A DNA stretch of 64,000 nt from Rhynchopus sp. YZ270_cl-10 (GCA_964035575.1 OZ037855.1:868001-932000); one strand, 5' to 3'; shown: positions 31,293-42,748, numbered from the stretch's first letter. Made by a program: numbers and translations. Notes: generated by a model from the letters alone, not told the origin.

Positions 31293-31787
31293 ATGTGCGG
31301 ACCTAAGATGTCGCTGAAGCGCAAGGTGGACGGAGACAGCAACGTTGTGGCTGTGGTTGCCGACCTGATTGAGAGTGTTGTTGTGAAGGCGGACGCAGCG
31401 ACTGTCAGCATCTACGACGGCCAGAAGGCGCCTGGTATCTCCATTGAGGAATACCTCTCGCGTTGGATGACGCACACTGACTGTGAGGCTGAGGTGTTGA
31501 TTGTGGCTGTTGTGTACATCGACCGTTTGTGCACGAGGACAGGAATGGCGATCACGGAGACAAACGTTCACCGCCTTTTGCTTGCGTCGCTTGTTATTGC
31601 CACCAAGTGGCAGATGGACCGTGTCAACGCGAACACCCACTACGCATGTGTTGGAGGAGTGACCAACGCTGAGCTGACCCGCCTCGAAGTGAGCCTCCTC
31701 AACAGCCTTGACTGGGAGACCCACGTGGAGACCTCCCTCTTCACAAAGTACGTGAAGCAGTTCCGTCTCCACCGCCTCTGGAAATGA
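31293..31787 (+). CDS. Pho80/CYC2-like (PHO80-type, P/U family) cyclin
   Basis: The 164-residue product fits the Pho80-like cyclin family, regulatory partners of cyclin-dependent kinases. Fungal members act in phosphate signalling; kinetoplastid CYC2-type members are known for G1 roles. Seen in order: PGISIEEYLSR (about 47-57), EVLIVAVVYIDRL (about 67-79), NVHRLLLASLVIATKW (about 91-106), NTHYACVGGV (about 114-123) and ELTRLEVSLLNSLDW (about 127-141), all core motifs of the cyclin box. The protein is little more than the box, with short ends, which is usual for compact protist members. The open frame continues upstream through a T-rich tract, so the ATG at 31293 (or the one at 31308) is the likely start. 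It is the last recognisable gene of the rightward cluster. The partner kinase cannot be told from the sequence. Confidence 0.92.
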   Translation: MCGPKMSLKRKVDGDSNVVAVVADLIESVVVKADAATVSIYDGQKAPGISIEEYLSRWMTHTDCEAEVLIVAVVYIDRLCTRTGMAITETNVHRLLLASLVIATKWQMDRVNANTHYACVGGVTNAELTRLEVSLLNSLDWETHVETSLFTKYVKQFRLHRLWK

Positions 31788-31869
31788 ATTTGAAGTTGTG
31801 AACAACAACAAAAAAACAAAAACAAAATAATAGAAAGAGCTCATGAAAGTGAAAATGAAATGAAAAAGA

Positions 31870-32400
31870 ATGCCTTTTTTAAAAAAAAGACACGGGTCAG
31901 GAAAGATCTTTTGTCTTTTTTTGTCTTTTTTCGAGAATCTCGGGAGAAAAAAAAAAAAATCAAGATTTTCAGGATTTTTGTCTTTTTTTTCAGGATCTCT
32001 CGAGATCTTTGAGATCTTTGAAAAATCCTGAAAAAAAAAGGAAAAAAAAGGAAAAAAAGAGAAAAAAAGATGAAAAAGATCTTGAAAATCTTTTTTTTCT
32101 CAAAAAAAAGATAAAAAAGATTTTTGGGATTTTGAAAAATCTTTTTGGGAAAAAAAAAAAAAGATTTTGAAAATCTTTTTTTTTTTTTTTCAAAGATTTC
32201 TCAAGATCTCGAGATTTTTCATGAAATTTCATGGATTTTTCCAGGATTTTTTCAGGATTTTCCCAGGATTTTCAAATCTTTTCTCTTTTTTTTTTTCTCC
32301 CAAAAATCTTTTTTTTTTTTTTTTTTTTCGGGAGAAGAGGATTTTTTTTCTCGAAAAAAAAAAAAAAAAAAAAGATCTTTCCCGACCCGTGAAAAGAATG
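31870..32400 (+). repeat. Low-complexity A/T block with repeated CAGGATTTTT/GATCTTT words
   Basis: Downstream of the cyclin gene, words such as TCAGGATTTTT, AAAATCTTTTT and GATCTTTG recur with A- and T-runs that can pair with each other over the whole block. Frames through it give Lys/Phe-rich shadows only. Confidence 0.8.
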
Positions 32401-32428
32401 AAAGGAACCCAAAGGGTTCCTTTTTTGT
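32398..32428 (+). terminator. Hairpin AAAGGAACCC/GGGTTCCTTT followed by T-run
   Basis: AAAGGAACCC and GGGTTCCTTT are perfect inverted repeats around AAA and run into TTTT. It is about 610 bp after the cyclin stop. A processing or termination role is only a guess; eukaryotic Pol II units do not use such terminators. Confidence 0.35.
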
Positions 32429-33028
32429 TGAATGACTCTCGTCCTTTTTTTTTCGACGGAGTATTTCCATTTATTATCTCATATTTTACAGTAGATAATT
32501 TTGAATCCCCATTCTCACCCGGAAAAAAAGAAAAAAAAAAGCAATCAAACTTGCTTTCTCTGATCCCCCTATTTTTATCTTCCCCCTTTTTTGATGTCGT
32601 TCCAACCACAACAATCTTCCTTTGTGATTTAATTTCATGTAACGACTTTTTTTTCTTCCCCACCATTTTCATCTCCTATTCCCCTCATCGTTTCTTTCTG
32701 CCCATACCTTGTTATTTCTTACGGGGGGGATAAAAAAAGGGTCCACCATAATGAAGTTTTTTTTCCCTCTTCTGTCTGGTTTCCCTCCCCCCTTCAACTT
32801 ATTTTTTTTCGCTTTTCCATTATTTAGTGAACGAATTCCTTCCCACCTCCCCCACGTTGTTCAAATTTTCTTCATACCCTTTTTCTTCCCCCAAAAAATT
32901 TCCCGCAAAGCTACCTTTATCTTCTCCCCTCCCTCTTCCTTACTTTTTTGCTTTGCTTTTGCTTTAATTTACTGTCGGATTGAGGGCCGATGACCATGAG
33001 GGAGATGTGCCTCATAATAAAAAAAAAT

Positions 33029-33079
33029 AGTGGAGCACACTCTAGGGTGGCTACACTAATACAACCAAATTTTCAAAAA
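33029..33079 (+). repeat. HpD element
   Basis: AGTGGAGCACACTCTAGGG then TGGCTACACTAATACAACC and AAATTTTC; rightward, full length, A-rich tail. Confidence 0.82.
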
Positions 33080-33137
33080 TAACAAATGTGAGGAATTCCA
33101 ATGAAAATACCTGTATTCTGCGTTTTTTTGCTCTTTC

Positions 33138-33168
33138 AAAGATGTGCATGAGAGACACATTCATCTTT
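33138..33168 (+). repeat. HpI hairpin element
   Basis: AAAGATGTGCATGAGAGAC then ACATTCATCTTT; AAAGATG pairs with CATCTTT and TGTG with CACA. Rightward. Confidence 0.7.
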
Positions 33169-33489
33169 CAAGTCACACATTTTTCTTCTTTTTTGATGCA
33201 AAGTATTTGTCTGGTCAGAAAAAAAAATTGTGGGCCGCGCTCTGGGTATCAAATGTACGTCGAGTTTTTTTACTTCTTGATAACTTATTTTTTTTTTGTA
33301 CCTGTGTAACGGTCGTGTTTGAGCGCATAAATAAAGTCTACCCTTTTTTTGTTTGATGGACGTTTCTTATTTTTGATGTATCATTTTTCTTTTTCTCCCT
33401 TTTTTTTTGTGGAAAAAATACAAAAAACAAAGATCAGGATTTTCGGAGGGAACACTTTGTTTACTATTTTTGTTAAAAGAATGATAATG

Positions 33490-33700
33490 GTCCTTCCCCC
33501 CCTTCTCCCCTTACCCCCCTTACCCCCCTTATTCCCCTTCCCTCCCGTTATCATTTTTCTTTGTCTTTTTTCTTTTTCCATTTTCCATTTTTTTTTTTTT
33601 TTTTTAAACAGGCTTGTTCACCACCACCTCCCTCCTTCCCCCCCTCCTTCCATCTCCCCCCTCTCCTAGCTTCTCACCCTCCCCCTTTTGCGCATTGTTC
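33490..33700 (+). repeat. Polypyrimidine tract with CCCCTTAC repeats
   Basis: C/T-rich for about 200 bp, with CTTACCCCCC repeated and T-runs. It mirrors the purine tracts on the left side of the strand switch. Confidence 0.7.
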
Positions 33701-33944
33701 ACCTCATCCGTTTTTGTTTTTTTATGTTGTCTGCGACAACCCACTTTTATTAATACTGGAGTCAGATCAAGGAGTCAGATGAAAGTTGATGAATGATGAT
33801 GTTTCCGTTAGGACTGATCTCCGCCACGCGCTCTTTCAGAGGATAAGGCATGCCATTTGCCACCTACATCCGCGCCTTTTAGAGATGCCGCAACTTTTTT
33901 TTTTTTGTTTTTTTTTTGTTGTGGTGATTTGGCAACCACAAAAA

Positions 33945-33988
33945 CTGCACATCCTCGGGTGTCTACACTACAACTGTTTTCAAAATAA
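33945..33988 (+). repeat. HpD element, 5' diverged
   Basis: GCACATCCTCGGGTGTCTAC then ACTACAACTG and TTTTC; rightward. Confidence 0.65.
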
Positions 33989-35702
33989 AACCAGTTAGAA
34001 TTTGCGGAAAATACCTTTAATTTTTTAAAGGTACTCTGGAACAACCCGTGTGTACCGTGTTTGTGATTGCGCTTAGCTGCGCAAGAAAATAAAGAATAGC
34101 AACTACTTTATACCAATACAAAAAATTGATATTAGAAGAAGGACTTTTCTGTTGCAATGCCAAGGAAGGGACAGAGCCAACGTCCCGCAAAACTACAATG
34201 ACCTAAAAAAAAAAAAAAAAACCAAAATAAATATCATATTCCCAGCATCAAAATCTACAAAGATGTCTTGGGCCCCTGCGAGGCCCATTCGTCTTTAACG
34301 TTTTCCTAACATTTATTTATTAGCATAACACATGTTTTCTGTTTCTATCATCAAAATTTTTAAAAAAGAAAAAAAAAAAAAAAAAACACTAATTACCCGC
34401 TTAGTGTCGTTACAGCTTTCCCCCCCCCCCCTTTTTTTTCAAAAATAGTACACACAAAGAAGGAAGATGCACATATGCCAAAAACCCTCCCCATTCCCTG
34501 TTAGAGGTAGCCTGAGAAGGTGTTTCTGACACAATACAATTCTTTGGGGTTTTTATATTTTCTTTGTTTTCTTTGTGTAGTACCTAAGAATGGGTGGAGG
34601 TGGAGACCCAAACAAAACATCACCCTTTTTTTTTTTAAAGCGCGTCAGTCAGCGGCTGGAAAGCTTCGCTTCTCTTTTTTTAAATTGTTGTTTTTCAAAT
34701 AAGGAATAGTTTTCTTCTGAACCATGAACAACATTTTCTTTTGTCCCGTTTTCAGAAGGATACAGGAACACGTGACAGGGGTGGTCCCTAGGTCGCGTTG
34801 GGTCCTTCGTTTTATATCGACGCTTTTGGCTGTCTTTTTTTTACATTTTTTTTGTGATTGGGCTTCGGCCTGCACATCTCATGTGAATATTTCCAGCATC
34901 CTTTTTTTTTTTTTTAACAACCTGAAAGATGTGTGTGCCCATGGGCCCGATATCTATACCGTTTCCTTCTTTTGTTTTATTCCAGTGTAAAAGCTGGAAA
35001 ACAAGAGAATAAAAAATCTTAATAGCCACGCCATTTTTGTTGTTAGCCCTTTGCGGATGGAAACATAGACTGTTCGCCGATGAAAGACCATGTTTACTCC
35101 ATTTGTTCTTTTTTCTTCTTTTCTTCTTCTTCTTTTTTTTTTTTTTTTTTTTTGTGTAGGTACCTACCTTCTCTCGAAGTACGGTACGAGATTTTTTTTT
35201 CTTTTTTCTTCTTCATTTTTTTTTTTTTTTTGTAGAAATTTCCAAAAGCGGTATTCAATCAAATTTTGTTTTGGTCAGAATACCACTTTTTTTTGAAACT
35301 CATTTTTATGCGATCGCTTTTATTCTAACCCTTATTTTAGTTAGAGGCTGAGATGAGTTGCCATACGCGGTTCTCCCCCCCCTTTGTTAATACAAACCGT
35401 TTGCAAACACTCCCCCCCACCACATTCTCACTTACAGTACTGTAAACCAAAAAGAAAATTTACCACCCCCCCCCTCTCGTTTGACAGACAAGAGACACCT
35501 ACCCCATCCCTTACGTTCTTCTAAAGTTGAAAACTCCTTTCGAAGGATGAAACAGCCCCCCCTCCACACCCGATTCTTTTTAATGGTGTATTTGTTCACA
35601 GAGGCGCCCTTTGCGTCTTGCAAACTTCATGTATTTGTATTCTCTGTGACCATAACACGTTTTTCTTATCCTACATTTTTTTCTTCCACAAAAAAATAAC
35701 AT

Positions 35703-35732
35703 AGTGAAGCACATCCTCGGACATCTACACTA
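35703..35732 (+). repeat. HpD element, partial
   Basis: AGTGAAGCACATCCTCGG then ACATCTACACTA; rightward, tail lost. Confidence 0.62.
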
Positions 35733-35741
35733 TTTTTTTCT

Positions 35742-35776
35742 CCAGTGCTTGCGTCCCGGCGTTTGCACTATCAAAC
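35742..35776 (+). repeat. HpG element after T-run and CAG
   Basis: CCAGTGCTTGCGTCCCGGC then GTTTGCACTATCAAAC; rightward, directly after TTTTTTTCTCCAG. Confidence 0.72.
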
Positions 35777-35797
35777 TATTTTTTTTTTTTTGTCTGC

Positions 35798-35850
35798 AGT
35801 GCTTGCGTCCGCGGGGGGCGTCCTGAAGAGCGCTTGCACTTTCAACTCTC
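35798..35850 (+). repeat. HpG element after T-run and CAG
   Basis: GCAGTGCTTGCGTCCGCGGGG, split GTCCTGAAGAGC, GCTTGCACTTTCAAC; rightward, following a T-run and CTGCAG. Confidence 0.68.
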
Positions 35851-36100
35851 TTTTTATTTTTATTTTTAGCTCGGATTTGGGGTTTCCTACTCCGTTTTTT
35901 TTTCACACCCAATATTTCTATTTCTTCTTTTCCCCCCATTTTTTTCAACGATTGAATCACCTTGCAAACCCAAGGTCCTTCGGTTTCAGTATCGCAATCA
36001 CCCCCCTTTTTTAGCTTCTTCCCCTTCGAAGTGTACACCGAATGAACCCATCGGGAGAGAACACTTCGACCCCATTTCTTTTTACTCAAAAACAAAAATT

Positions 36101-36137
36101 AGTGGAGTTCATCTTTCGGGTGTCTGCATTAATACGT
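36101..36137 (+). repeat. HpD element, partial
   Basis: AGTGGAGTTCATCTTTCGGG then TGTCTGCATTAATAC; rightward. Confidence 0.68.
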
Positions 36138-36640
36138 AAAAAACACGATTGACCAATTGTCCACGTTATTATGTTAGTTTGTACGTAATGTTCATATTTT
36201 CATAGTATTACCTAACCTGAGGTTTTTCTTCTTCTTTTTCTTCAAAAAAAATTGATTATTTGTGTGTAATTTGCGATTTTGACTTTGGGGTATGGTTCAA
36301 AACATTGAACAACATTTCCCCTGATTCCCCCCTTTTCCAATGATACCATTATGCGAAAAGTTTGTGAAGGTATGAAAGTTGCGTGAAGTACGCCTTGCAT
36401 GCCTTCTGTAACAAACAGGCTTTGGCCGGTATTGATCGACACAGAGCTTTGTTCCCATGCAGAGTGGGTGCAGAGTGGTTATCGTGTCCCCTATCAAAGA
36501 CCGTCTTCAGATTTCTTTTTTTTAAATACGATTACCTAGCGAGTAGGCAGGTAGAACGTACATCTTTTCTAAAAAAAAGCAAAAAAAAATAATTCAGTAC
36601 TGAAACAACAAAACTGTAAATAATTGGGTTGGTATTGAAA

Positions 36641-36671
36641 AGTACAGAACCCCAGGGTGATTGTCGATACA
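36641..36671 (+). repeat. HpB element, 3' part
   Basis: GTACAGAACCCCAGGGTG then ATTGTCGATAC; rightward, followed by A-run. Confidence 0.65.
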
Positions 36672-36841
36672 AAAAATACGTTTTTTTTGTTGTATCGACA
36701 ACAAAAAAATGAAATTAAAAAAATGCTGGGGCGTGTTGCTCAACTAGAACCTAAGGTGGGTTTTTCTTGCAATACGGGTGTATAGGAGTTTCTTTTAGAT
36801 GCGTGCAGCGAGGTACATACGTTTGTCTTTTAAGTCCACAA

Positions 36842-36871
36842 GGTGAAGCACGGGAGGCTTAGGATCATCTT
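36842..36871 (+). repeat. HpA hairpin element
   Basis: GGTGAAGCACGGGAGGCTTAGG followed by ATCATCTTA, here broken as two words; rightward, first stem arm shortened. Confidence 0.65.
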
Positions 36872-36978
36872 ATAAACTTTTCTTCTTTAAGTTTCGTTCT
36901 TATTAGATGTGTTTTGTGTGTTCTCGAGGCACGGAGGATCCCCCCTTTTCCTTTTTTTTTGGAAAAAAAAAACATAAA

Positions 36979-37024
36979 GTAGAGTGCAGCACATCTTCGA
37001 GGATGTCTAATCTGCAACCAAGTT
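36979..37024 (+). repeat. HpD element, diverged
   Basis: AGTGCAGCACATCTTCGAGG then ATGTCTAATCTGCAACC and AAGTTG; rightward. Confidence 0.6.
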
Positions 37025-37179
37025 GTCACCTTTTTTTTTTCGAGTAATTTTCAAAGTAATGTTGGTGTGGCTGAAAACAGCCCTTTTATGCAAAAGAACA
37101 ACAGAAGTACTAAAGGTACACTTTATTTCCGGCACAGCCACACCAAATGCAGTGTTTCCGCGACCCAAAAATCGGACGA

Positions 37180-37250
37180 AGTTCGTCCGGGGAAAAAAAA
37201 AAAAAAACTGCCGGACGAAGTTCGTCCGGACGAAGTTCATCCGGGGAGTG
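37180..37250. repeat. Repeated palindrome GGACGAAGTTCGTCC next to the hAT fragment
   Basis: GGACGAAGTTCGTCC is self-complementary around its central base. It occurs at about 37177 and 37214, with a variant at about 37228 (TTCATCC), separated by an A-run. It sits about 150 bp upstream of the hAT frame and may be part of the old transposon end. Confidence 0.6.
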
Positions 37251-37299
37251 GGAAAAATGGGTGGGGAGAGGGCCCGGGGTACATTGTAAAGTGGACGAG

Positions 37300-37330
37300 T
37301 GGGGTGCGGCCCCGCAGGGGACGCACCCCA
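37300..37330. repeat. GC-rich double hairpin upstream of the hAT fragment
   Basis: GGGGTGCG pairs with CGCACCCC, and the loop holds a second stem CCCC-gca-GGGG. It lies about 60 bp before the hAT frame. Role unknown; possibly a subterminal transposon structure. Confidence 0.55.
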
Positions 37331-37391
37331 CCCCGTATAGAAAAATAAAGGCCTCCCCTCTTTGGCGTCGCGCAGATCTGCGGCCGCACTT

Positions 37392-37847
37392 ATGGTATCC
37401 CCCTCTATCATTCCCCTCAAACCCTTTGCGGGTTTGCGCACGGAGTACAGCATTGAACAGCTAGGCAGATTGTACGACCAGTTCTTCACCCCCCACAAAC
37501 TGGCCTACATGCATCACGATGTCGTGGGCGGGGATGCGCTGAAGCCGGTGTACAGCGACACCGCTGAACGGAAGCAGTTCCAGACAGCCAGTATTGTGCA
37601 GGGGGTTGAATTCAGTGACCTGTTGGCAGAGTGGCAAGAGCTCAAGTCGGCGTTGAGGGTGTGCACCTCAATGACAACTCTTCATGACGTTCTGATGTAT
37701 GTTGAGCTCAATGAGGAAGGTGACACCGAGTACCCTCAGATGAGGACGTTACTCCGTCTCTTGTTCACTCTTCCTGTGGGTACAAGCACAGCTGAGCGCT
37801 TATTCCACCACCCGCCACGCTTTGTTTTCGAGTATCTCGTAGCGTGA
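37392..37847 (+). pseudogene. hAT-family transposase fragment (C-terminal dimerisation region), truncated
   Basis: The 151-residue frame from the ATG at 37392 (open from a TTG at 37362) matches the C-terminal part of hAT transposases of the P52rIPK/ZMYM-like type. Visible are a W-Q-E-L segment, the T-T-L-H-D-V-L spacer, then YPQMRTLLRLLFTLPVGTSTAERLF, which corresponds to the family's YPNI..LL.ILATLPVSTATAERSFS block. Directly after AERLF the protein loses the expected S.LRR.KTYLR segment and stops 13 residues later. The N-terminal zinc finger and the catalytic DDE core are absent. The remaining frame is open and its composition is coding-like, unlike its surroundings. It lies in rightward (sense) orientation between GC-rich palindromes. 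It is most likely a dead fragment of a plain DNA transposon; a small host-used dimerisation protein is possible but not shown. Confidence 0.78.
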
Positions 37848-39159
37848 GTTTCTCACCTGTTGTGTCTCACGAAAGACCGTGAGGCGAGACAACTCCGCCG
37901 GAGGCCCCCGCCGGGCTCGACCTGTATTGTGTTAAGCACTAGTAAAAAAAAATTTTTTGGGGGGGGAAAAAAACTCGTCCGCCCCCTTCGAAAACACCGG
38001 AAGAACGCGGAAACCCTGACCAAATGCAACAACAAAAAAAAACATAATACAACATAGTCTACAATTTGTAGGCGTCTGTGTGCTATAAATATCTCGGTTG
38101 ATTTTCTTCATCAGGCCCTGTTGTCTTGTAGAAGTAACCCCTTTTGGGTCGGAGGAGGAGGTCCCACCCTTCCCCCCCCTCCCAATGCCTGATGCTGTAC
38201 GAAGCGTTTTTGCACCAACTTTTCCTGCTATTTTTTTCTTTAAACGAGACCGCTCTTTTAAATTCAATTTAAAGAGGCTTTCTTTGTGGAGTCTACAATT
38301 GTATCTCGGGAAGACTCGGCCATTCGGCAGTATCATTTCTTGAGATACATCCAGGTTCTATTTTTGAAGTGTTTCGAGGGAAAAAAATATGAGAGTATGG
38401 AAATACCTTGATTTTTTTTTTTTCAAACTTTTCAGGAAAATAGGTTGTGTGTAAATGCATGTGTGAGTTGATTTGTGATTGTAGCTCTACTAGACAGTAC
38501 CAAAACATGCTTTTTGGTGCAAGTGCGTAGACCAGAGTATTTTTTTTTTTTCCGCCTCAAAAATAAAATGGGGTTGTTTACATTTTAACATTCCACATTT
38601 GAAAATTTCAAAAAAGGGATCGCGAACACAAACAATTGTGCATCTTTTGTTTGTGTTTTGTGTCTCTTTTACTCCTCCCCACTCCCCTTTAGATTGAAAC
38701 AAAAAAAAAAATTCCGATCGAAAAAAACATTGTGCGAGATGCTCTCCTCCCTTCCCAAACCCCAACCTTTTATTCTTGGTTCAAAGCCCATTTTTCCCTC
38801 TTACAGTCCTGCCCAAGAAAGCAGAAAGAAACTTAGGACTATTTTTTGTCAGAGCCAAAGATTAGTTAGAAAAGAAAAGAATAATAAAACAAAAATCAAA
38901 TTGCAGGGTTTGCGACCATTTTACGAACTGCGACTAACCTACGATTGTTATGATCGTTTTTTTCTTACGACCGTAGGTTGATCGTAGTACGATTGTTACC
39001 AACCCGTGTTTTTTTGGTTGTTATAGATACAGGAATCCCCCCTGTATAGCACGCCATTTTTTTTTCTTTCTTTCAAGTATTACTTCAACTTCGTTTCTTC
39101 AACTTTCCTATTCCACAAAAAAAAAAAAAAATAAATACACCAACAAAAACAGTACAAAG

Positions 39160-39206
39160 AGTGGAGCTCATCCTCGGGTGTCAACACTAATACAACCAAG
39201 TTTTTT
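39160..39206 (+). repeat. HpD element
   Basis: AGTGGAGCTCATCCTCGGG then TGTCAACACTAATACAACC and AAGTTTT; rightward, full length. Confidence 0.82.
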
Positions 39207-39636
39207 AAATAACAGTACTGGGTGGCAAAGGTGTGTGAATTTTTTTTTGTAGTCCACCACCACCCCCTTGCCCCCGTAAGTAAATACTTTAATACCACGG
39301 AGTTTTTCCGACAGCAAAGGGGTCAGACCAGAGTTCCTATCATCAACATCTCTGCCACACTCTTAGGGATAAGGTGTGCTGTCTGTTACCGCATCCTGTA
39401 TTTTTTTTAGAGATGACATTTTATTGTGAGACGTTTTCTTCTCTCTTTGTAGTGATTGTCATGAATTTGTCAATTCTTCAAGGAAAAAAAAAATTGCTCA
39501 ATACTAACTTATAGAACAAGGTTGGAGCCTACCAAATACAAAATCACAAAGAGAGACGCCCAACAGCAAGAGACGATAGGTGCGTGCGTGTGTGGCAGGT
39601 GCAAAAAAAAGCAAAAAAAAAAAAGAAATACAAAAA

Positions 39637-39680
39637 GTGGAGCTTGCACCAGGTGGCAACTACACTATTCCAACAATTTG
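39637..39680 (+). repeat. HpC element
   Basis: HpC in sense: AGTGGAGNTTGCAC, short loop, GTGGCAACTACACTA then TCCAACAATTT. This copy is rightward and full length, preceded by an A-run. Confidence 0.8.
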
Positions 39681-40269
39681 TAATAAAAAATAGAAATTGG
39701 AATCTCGTTTCCCGCCGTTTCCCCCTCACTTCACACCCCACTCACGACAAAATAAATCTTTCCAAAAATGGTTAGTGAACTGCCCCCCTCATTTTGGGCT
39801 TCATTAAAATTACAACATTCTTTGGGCGATATTTTATCTTAAGCCATTAGACTTGCAAATGTGGAGAGGCAATGTAACGTTTTTTTTTCTCTCTCTCTCT
39901 TTTTTTTAGGTTTCCTCCCTCCCTCCCTGTTTGTTCTCAGTTTAGTTATGCAAAATGCTGTCACTAATTCTCTAGTCATCAACCAAAACTCAGCCTAGCA
40001 GTGAGTATCCTTTTTTTTCAGACATAATGCCATTTGCATATATTTCTATCTTGTCAAAGCGTTGTCCATCTTTTCTTCTTTATCTCAGTTGCTTGCATCT
40101 CTAGAGACGTTTTGCACCTTCAGTTTCACTCTTTTTTTTTTTTTTTGGTGTCAACTGAGAGTGGATGCAACGCTACATTCTCTATGTAGGTCTTTTACGT
40201 TATTTAATAAAAGGATTGAGGGAGGACAGAAGGGTGTTCTTTGTTCTGACATCTTCTGTTGTTGGCCGC

Positions 40270-40352
40270 AGGGTACTTGTGCTTTCATCCGGATGGCTGG
40301 CATCGTACGTGGGTCAGTCGGAGGTGCCTGCATTAATAACTTCACTTTGTTC
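40270..40352 (+). repeat. Dispersed repeat J (copy 1)
   Basis: TGTGCTTTCATCCGG, CTGGCATCGTACGTGGGTC, then GGAGGTGCCTGCATTAATAA and CTTCACTTTG are shared with 43640-43722. Both copies are rightward. Confidence 0.7.
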
Positions 40353-40477
40353 TTCATTTTTTACCCTCTCCTTTGGAAGGTTATTCCCTTCCAAAGCAGG
40401 GTTTGAGACCATTCTTTTTGAAAATTTCAAGAAAATCCTACCACTTCCATAGGAAAATATTCAAAATACAGATACAT

Positions 40478-40528
40478 TGTGAAGACTGTCTATATGACAG
40501 CTACACTAATCCAACAAATTGTCAATAA
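40478..40528 (+). repeat. HpF element
   Basis: TGTGAAGACTGTCTATATG then ACAGCTACACTAATCCAAC and AAATTGTC; rightward. Confidence 0.75.
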
Positions 40529-41444
40529 ACAAAAAAAAAATACCAGTTCCTAAGGAAGTATAGTACCATTCAGAAAAAAAAAAAAATAACAAAGTGCCTC
40601 CCCTTGTCATACTTTCCAAGATTTTGTTTTAAAGCAATAGAAGGCACTTTCTTGCCTTGTCTTCATCAGGAAAAAAAAAGGGGAAAAAAGGGATAGTCTA
40701 GCCTTTCAGGAGACGTCTCTTAGTACAGAGTCTTTACTCTTGATTTTTTTTTTCTCTCTCGTCGAAAAACTAGTGCTTTCGTCGGTCCTACAAAATAGAA
40801 TGGAGAATTTCCCCCTATCTTTCCGCCCCAATGTGGGTCGCTTTCATCCAAGCCCCTCCCCCTTTACTCCCTTCCTGTACAGTGGTGAGGTAAAATGATT
40901 TGAGTGGTTTTGATTGTGGTTGCACTGTTGTAAGCCTGCTTGGGGTGGTTTCACTCTTTGCTTGGGTAAGCCAATGGTGAAATCATAAGTAAAACTTCTC
41001 AAATCATTTCCTTCACCGCATCGTGTACTCCTCACCCCCCCCAACAAGCAATCCTAACCAAACCTCTAGAACGGGTGCCCACCTCTTTTTGCCTTTTTTT
41101 TTAGATGAGATGTAGTGGTGTTTCGCTCCTGTGAGGTTGTGCTTGAGATTATTTTTTTTTTGGTAAAGATTTAGAAAAGAAAAAAAAAAAACACACAAAA
41201 CAAAAACACAAAAAGGGAGTACATCGTACACCCCTCATACCTTCTTTTCTACGAATTGAATGACTTAATCATTTTCTCTGAATTGAAAGTATACGAATTG
41301 AACAAGATCACTGTGAGAGCAATGAGAGAGGCAATATTTGGGATTTTCCATTTTCTCTCTCCACATCTATTTTTTTTTTTTTTTTTTTTCTGCTTTGGTC
41401 ACTAAGCAGAGGTTTACCAACCATTTTTTTCTTTCTTTTTTTTG

Positions 41445-41485
41445 CAGTGCCCGCATCCCCTGGTGTTTGCACTCTAAAACTCCAC
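41445..41485 (+). repeat. HpG element after T-run and CAG
   Basis: GCAGTGCCCGCATCCCCTGG then TGTTTGCACTCTAAAAC; rightward, directly after TTTTTTTTGCAG-type sequence. Confidence 0.74.
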
Positions 41486-42021
41486 TTTTTTTTTATTGTA
41501 CACCTGGCATTCCATTGCAGGGGTGCGCAACCAAACGACATCATCTTTTTTAAAAAAAATCTTTCAGTGTCATTTCTTTGTCAATATTTTACATCCTACT
41601 TTTCACCTCTATCTCAAAATGATGATATTTTTTTTTTATTGGTTGTGTTTTGAAGCGTTCACATTCAGAGCACTTCCAACCCCCCTACAGCGAGTGTCAA
41701 ATCTTGCGGTTGAACACCCTCTTTTTTTCCACATATTCTTCCCTCCCCCCACCTTTTTTGTGTAACGAACAACTGCGCATAAACCCCCCTCTCCTCTCGG
41801 ATTCTGTCTGGTTTCACCCCCCTCCCCACTCCCTCCCCAATGAACCATTCATTGAAGCCATCCCAAAAAAAAGAACGAAGCTAGGACGCCCCCCAAAAAA
41901 CCCCTCCCACCCGAACTCTTGACGCACAACGTCTGCAATAAATGAATTTTAACAAAAAAGAACCCTCACTAAGCAAGAGGCAGTACCATGTGGCGTGGCT
42001 ACCAAAAAAAAAAAACTACTG

Positions 42022-42062
42022 TGTCGTCCGCGTCACGCCTACTCTGGTAGGTTATAGTGAGA
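42022..42062 (+). repeat. HpH element
   Basis: GTCGTCCGCGTCACGCCTAC then TCTGGTAGGTTATAGTGAG; rightward, A-rich tail, CCTAC/GGTAGG stem intact. Confidence 0.78.
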
Positions 42063-42219
42063 AAAAACAAAAAAAAGGAAAAAAAAAAGAATGTGGTTGA
42101 CTTTAATATCAAAAGGAACGCGCGCTTGTCTTATACACTTTTCTTTCTTTTCGCGTTGTCTCTTCGATCATAACCCTCATTTTAGAATAAAAAGGAAAAA
42201 AAAAAAAAAAAAAAGCAAA

Positions 42220-42265
42220 GTGGGAGCTTGCATAGGCAACTGCACTTTCACAATCAATTATCATC
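42220..42265 (+). repeat. HpC element
   Basis: AGTGGGAGCTTGCATAGGC then AACTGCACTTTCACAATC; rightward, after an A-run of about 20. Confidence 0.7.
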
Positions 42266-42748
42266 AAAAGACAGATACAGAAGGTTAGCACAAAAGTTTT
42301 AAAAGAGGGAGAGAAAAATGAAATCTCCTCTCCCCCCCTTTTTTTTTTGGAATACCTTTTTTTTTTTTTATTCATTGCTAACAAAAAAATCTCTAGGAAT
42401 TCAAAAAATTGTTCCCATTTTCTTCATTTGGTGCTTGTAAGAAGCAAAAAATGAAAATGAAAGTAACATGTTTCTTTAGGACTATCAGTAGATTTTACAT
42501 GACGGTCAAGTCTTTTTTACTTCACTGCCGTGTAAGGACTGTCTCTGTTAGTACCAACCCTTTTCGTATTGTTTTTCTCTTTATCTCTTTCTTTCTCCTC
42601 TCTCTTATCTCTTTGCAACAATCCACCTTTTCCCTCCCGCCTTTTACATGAATATCATAGTGTTTTTTGTTCCCCTCCCACTCCCATTACCCTCTCCATG
42701 TTGTGAAAGCAAACATTTGTTTCCACTATATTTTCTCTTTATTTTTGT

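Larger units (their letters stand above)
32430..37170. other. Gene-free, pyrimidine-rich segment between cyclin and hAT fragment
   Basis: The plus strand is dominated by T and C runs (33490-33700 is almost pure pyrimidine with CCCCTTAC repeats). Plus-sense hairpin elements (families HpD, HpG, HpI, HpA, HpB) are listed separately. No gene is supported. Confidence 0.65.

Noticed and set aside
33500-33535. Telomere-like CTTACCCCCC repeats
   Set aside because: Only two or three imperfect copies occur inside a general C/T tract, not the TTAGGG-type repeat expected.
33349-33782. Phe/Ser/Pro-rich ORFs in T/C tracts (many similar through 32-64 kb)
   Set aside because: Composition equals translated low-complexity DNA; no domain, and overlapping frames are equally open.
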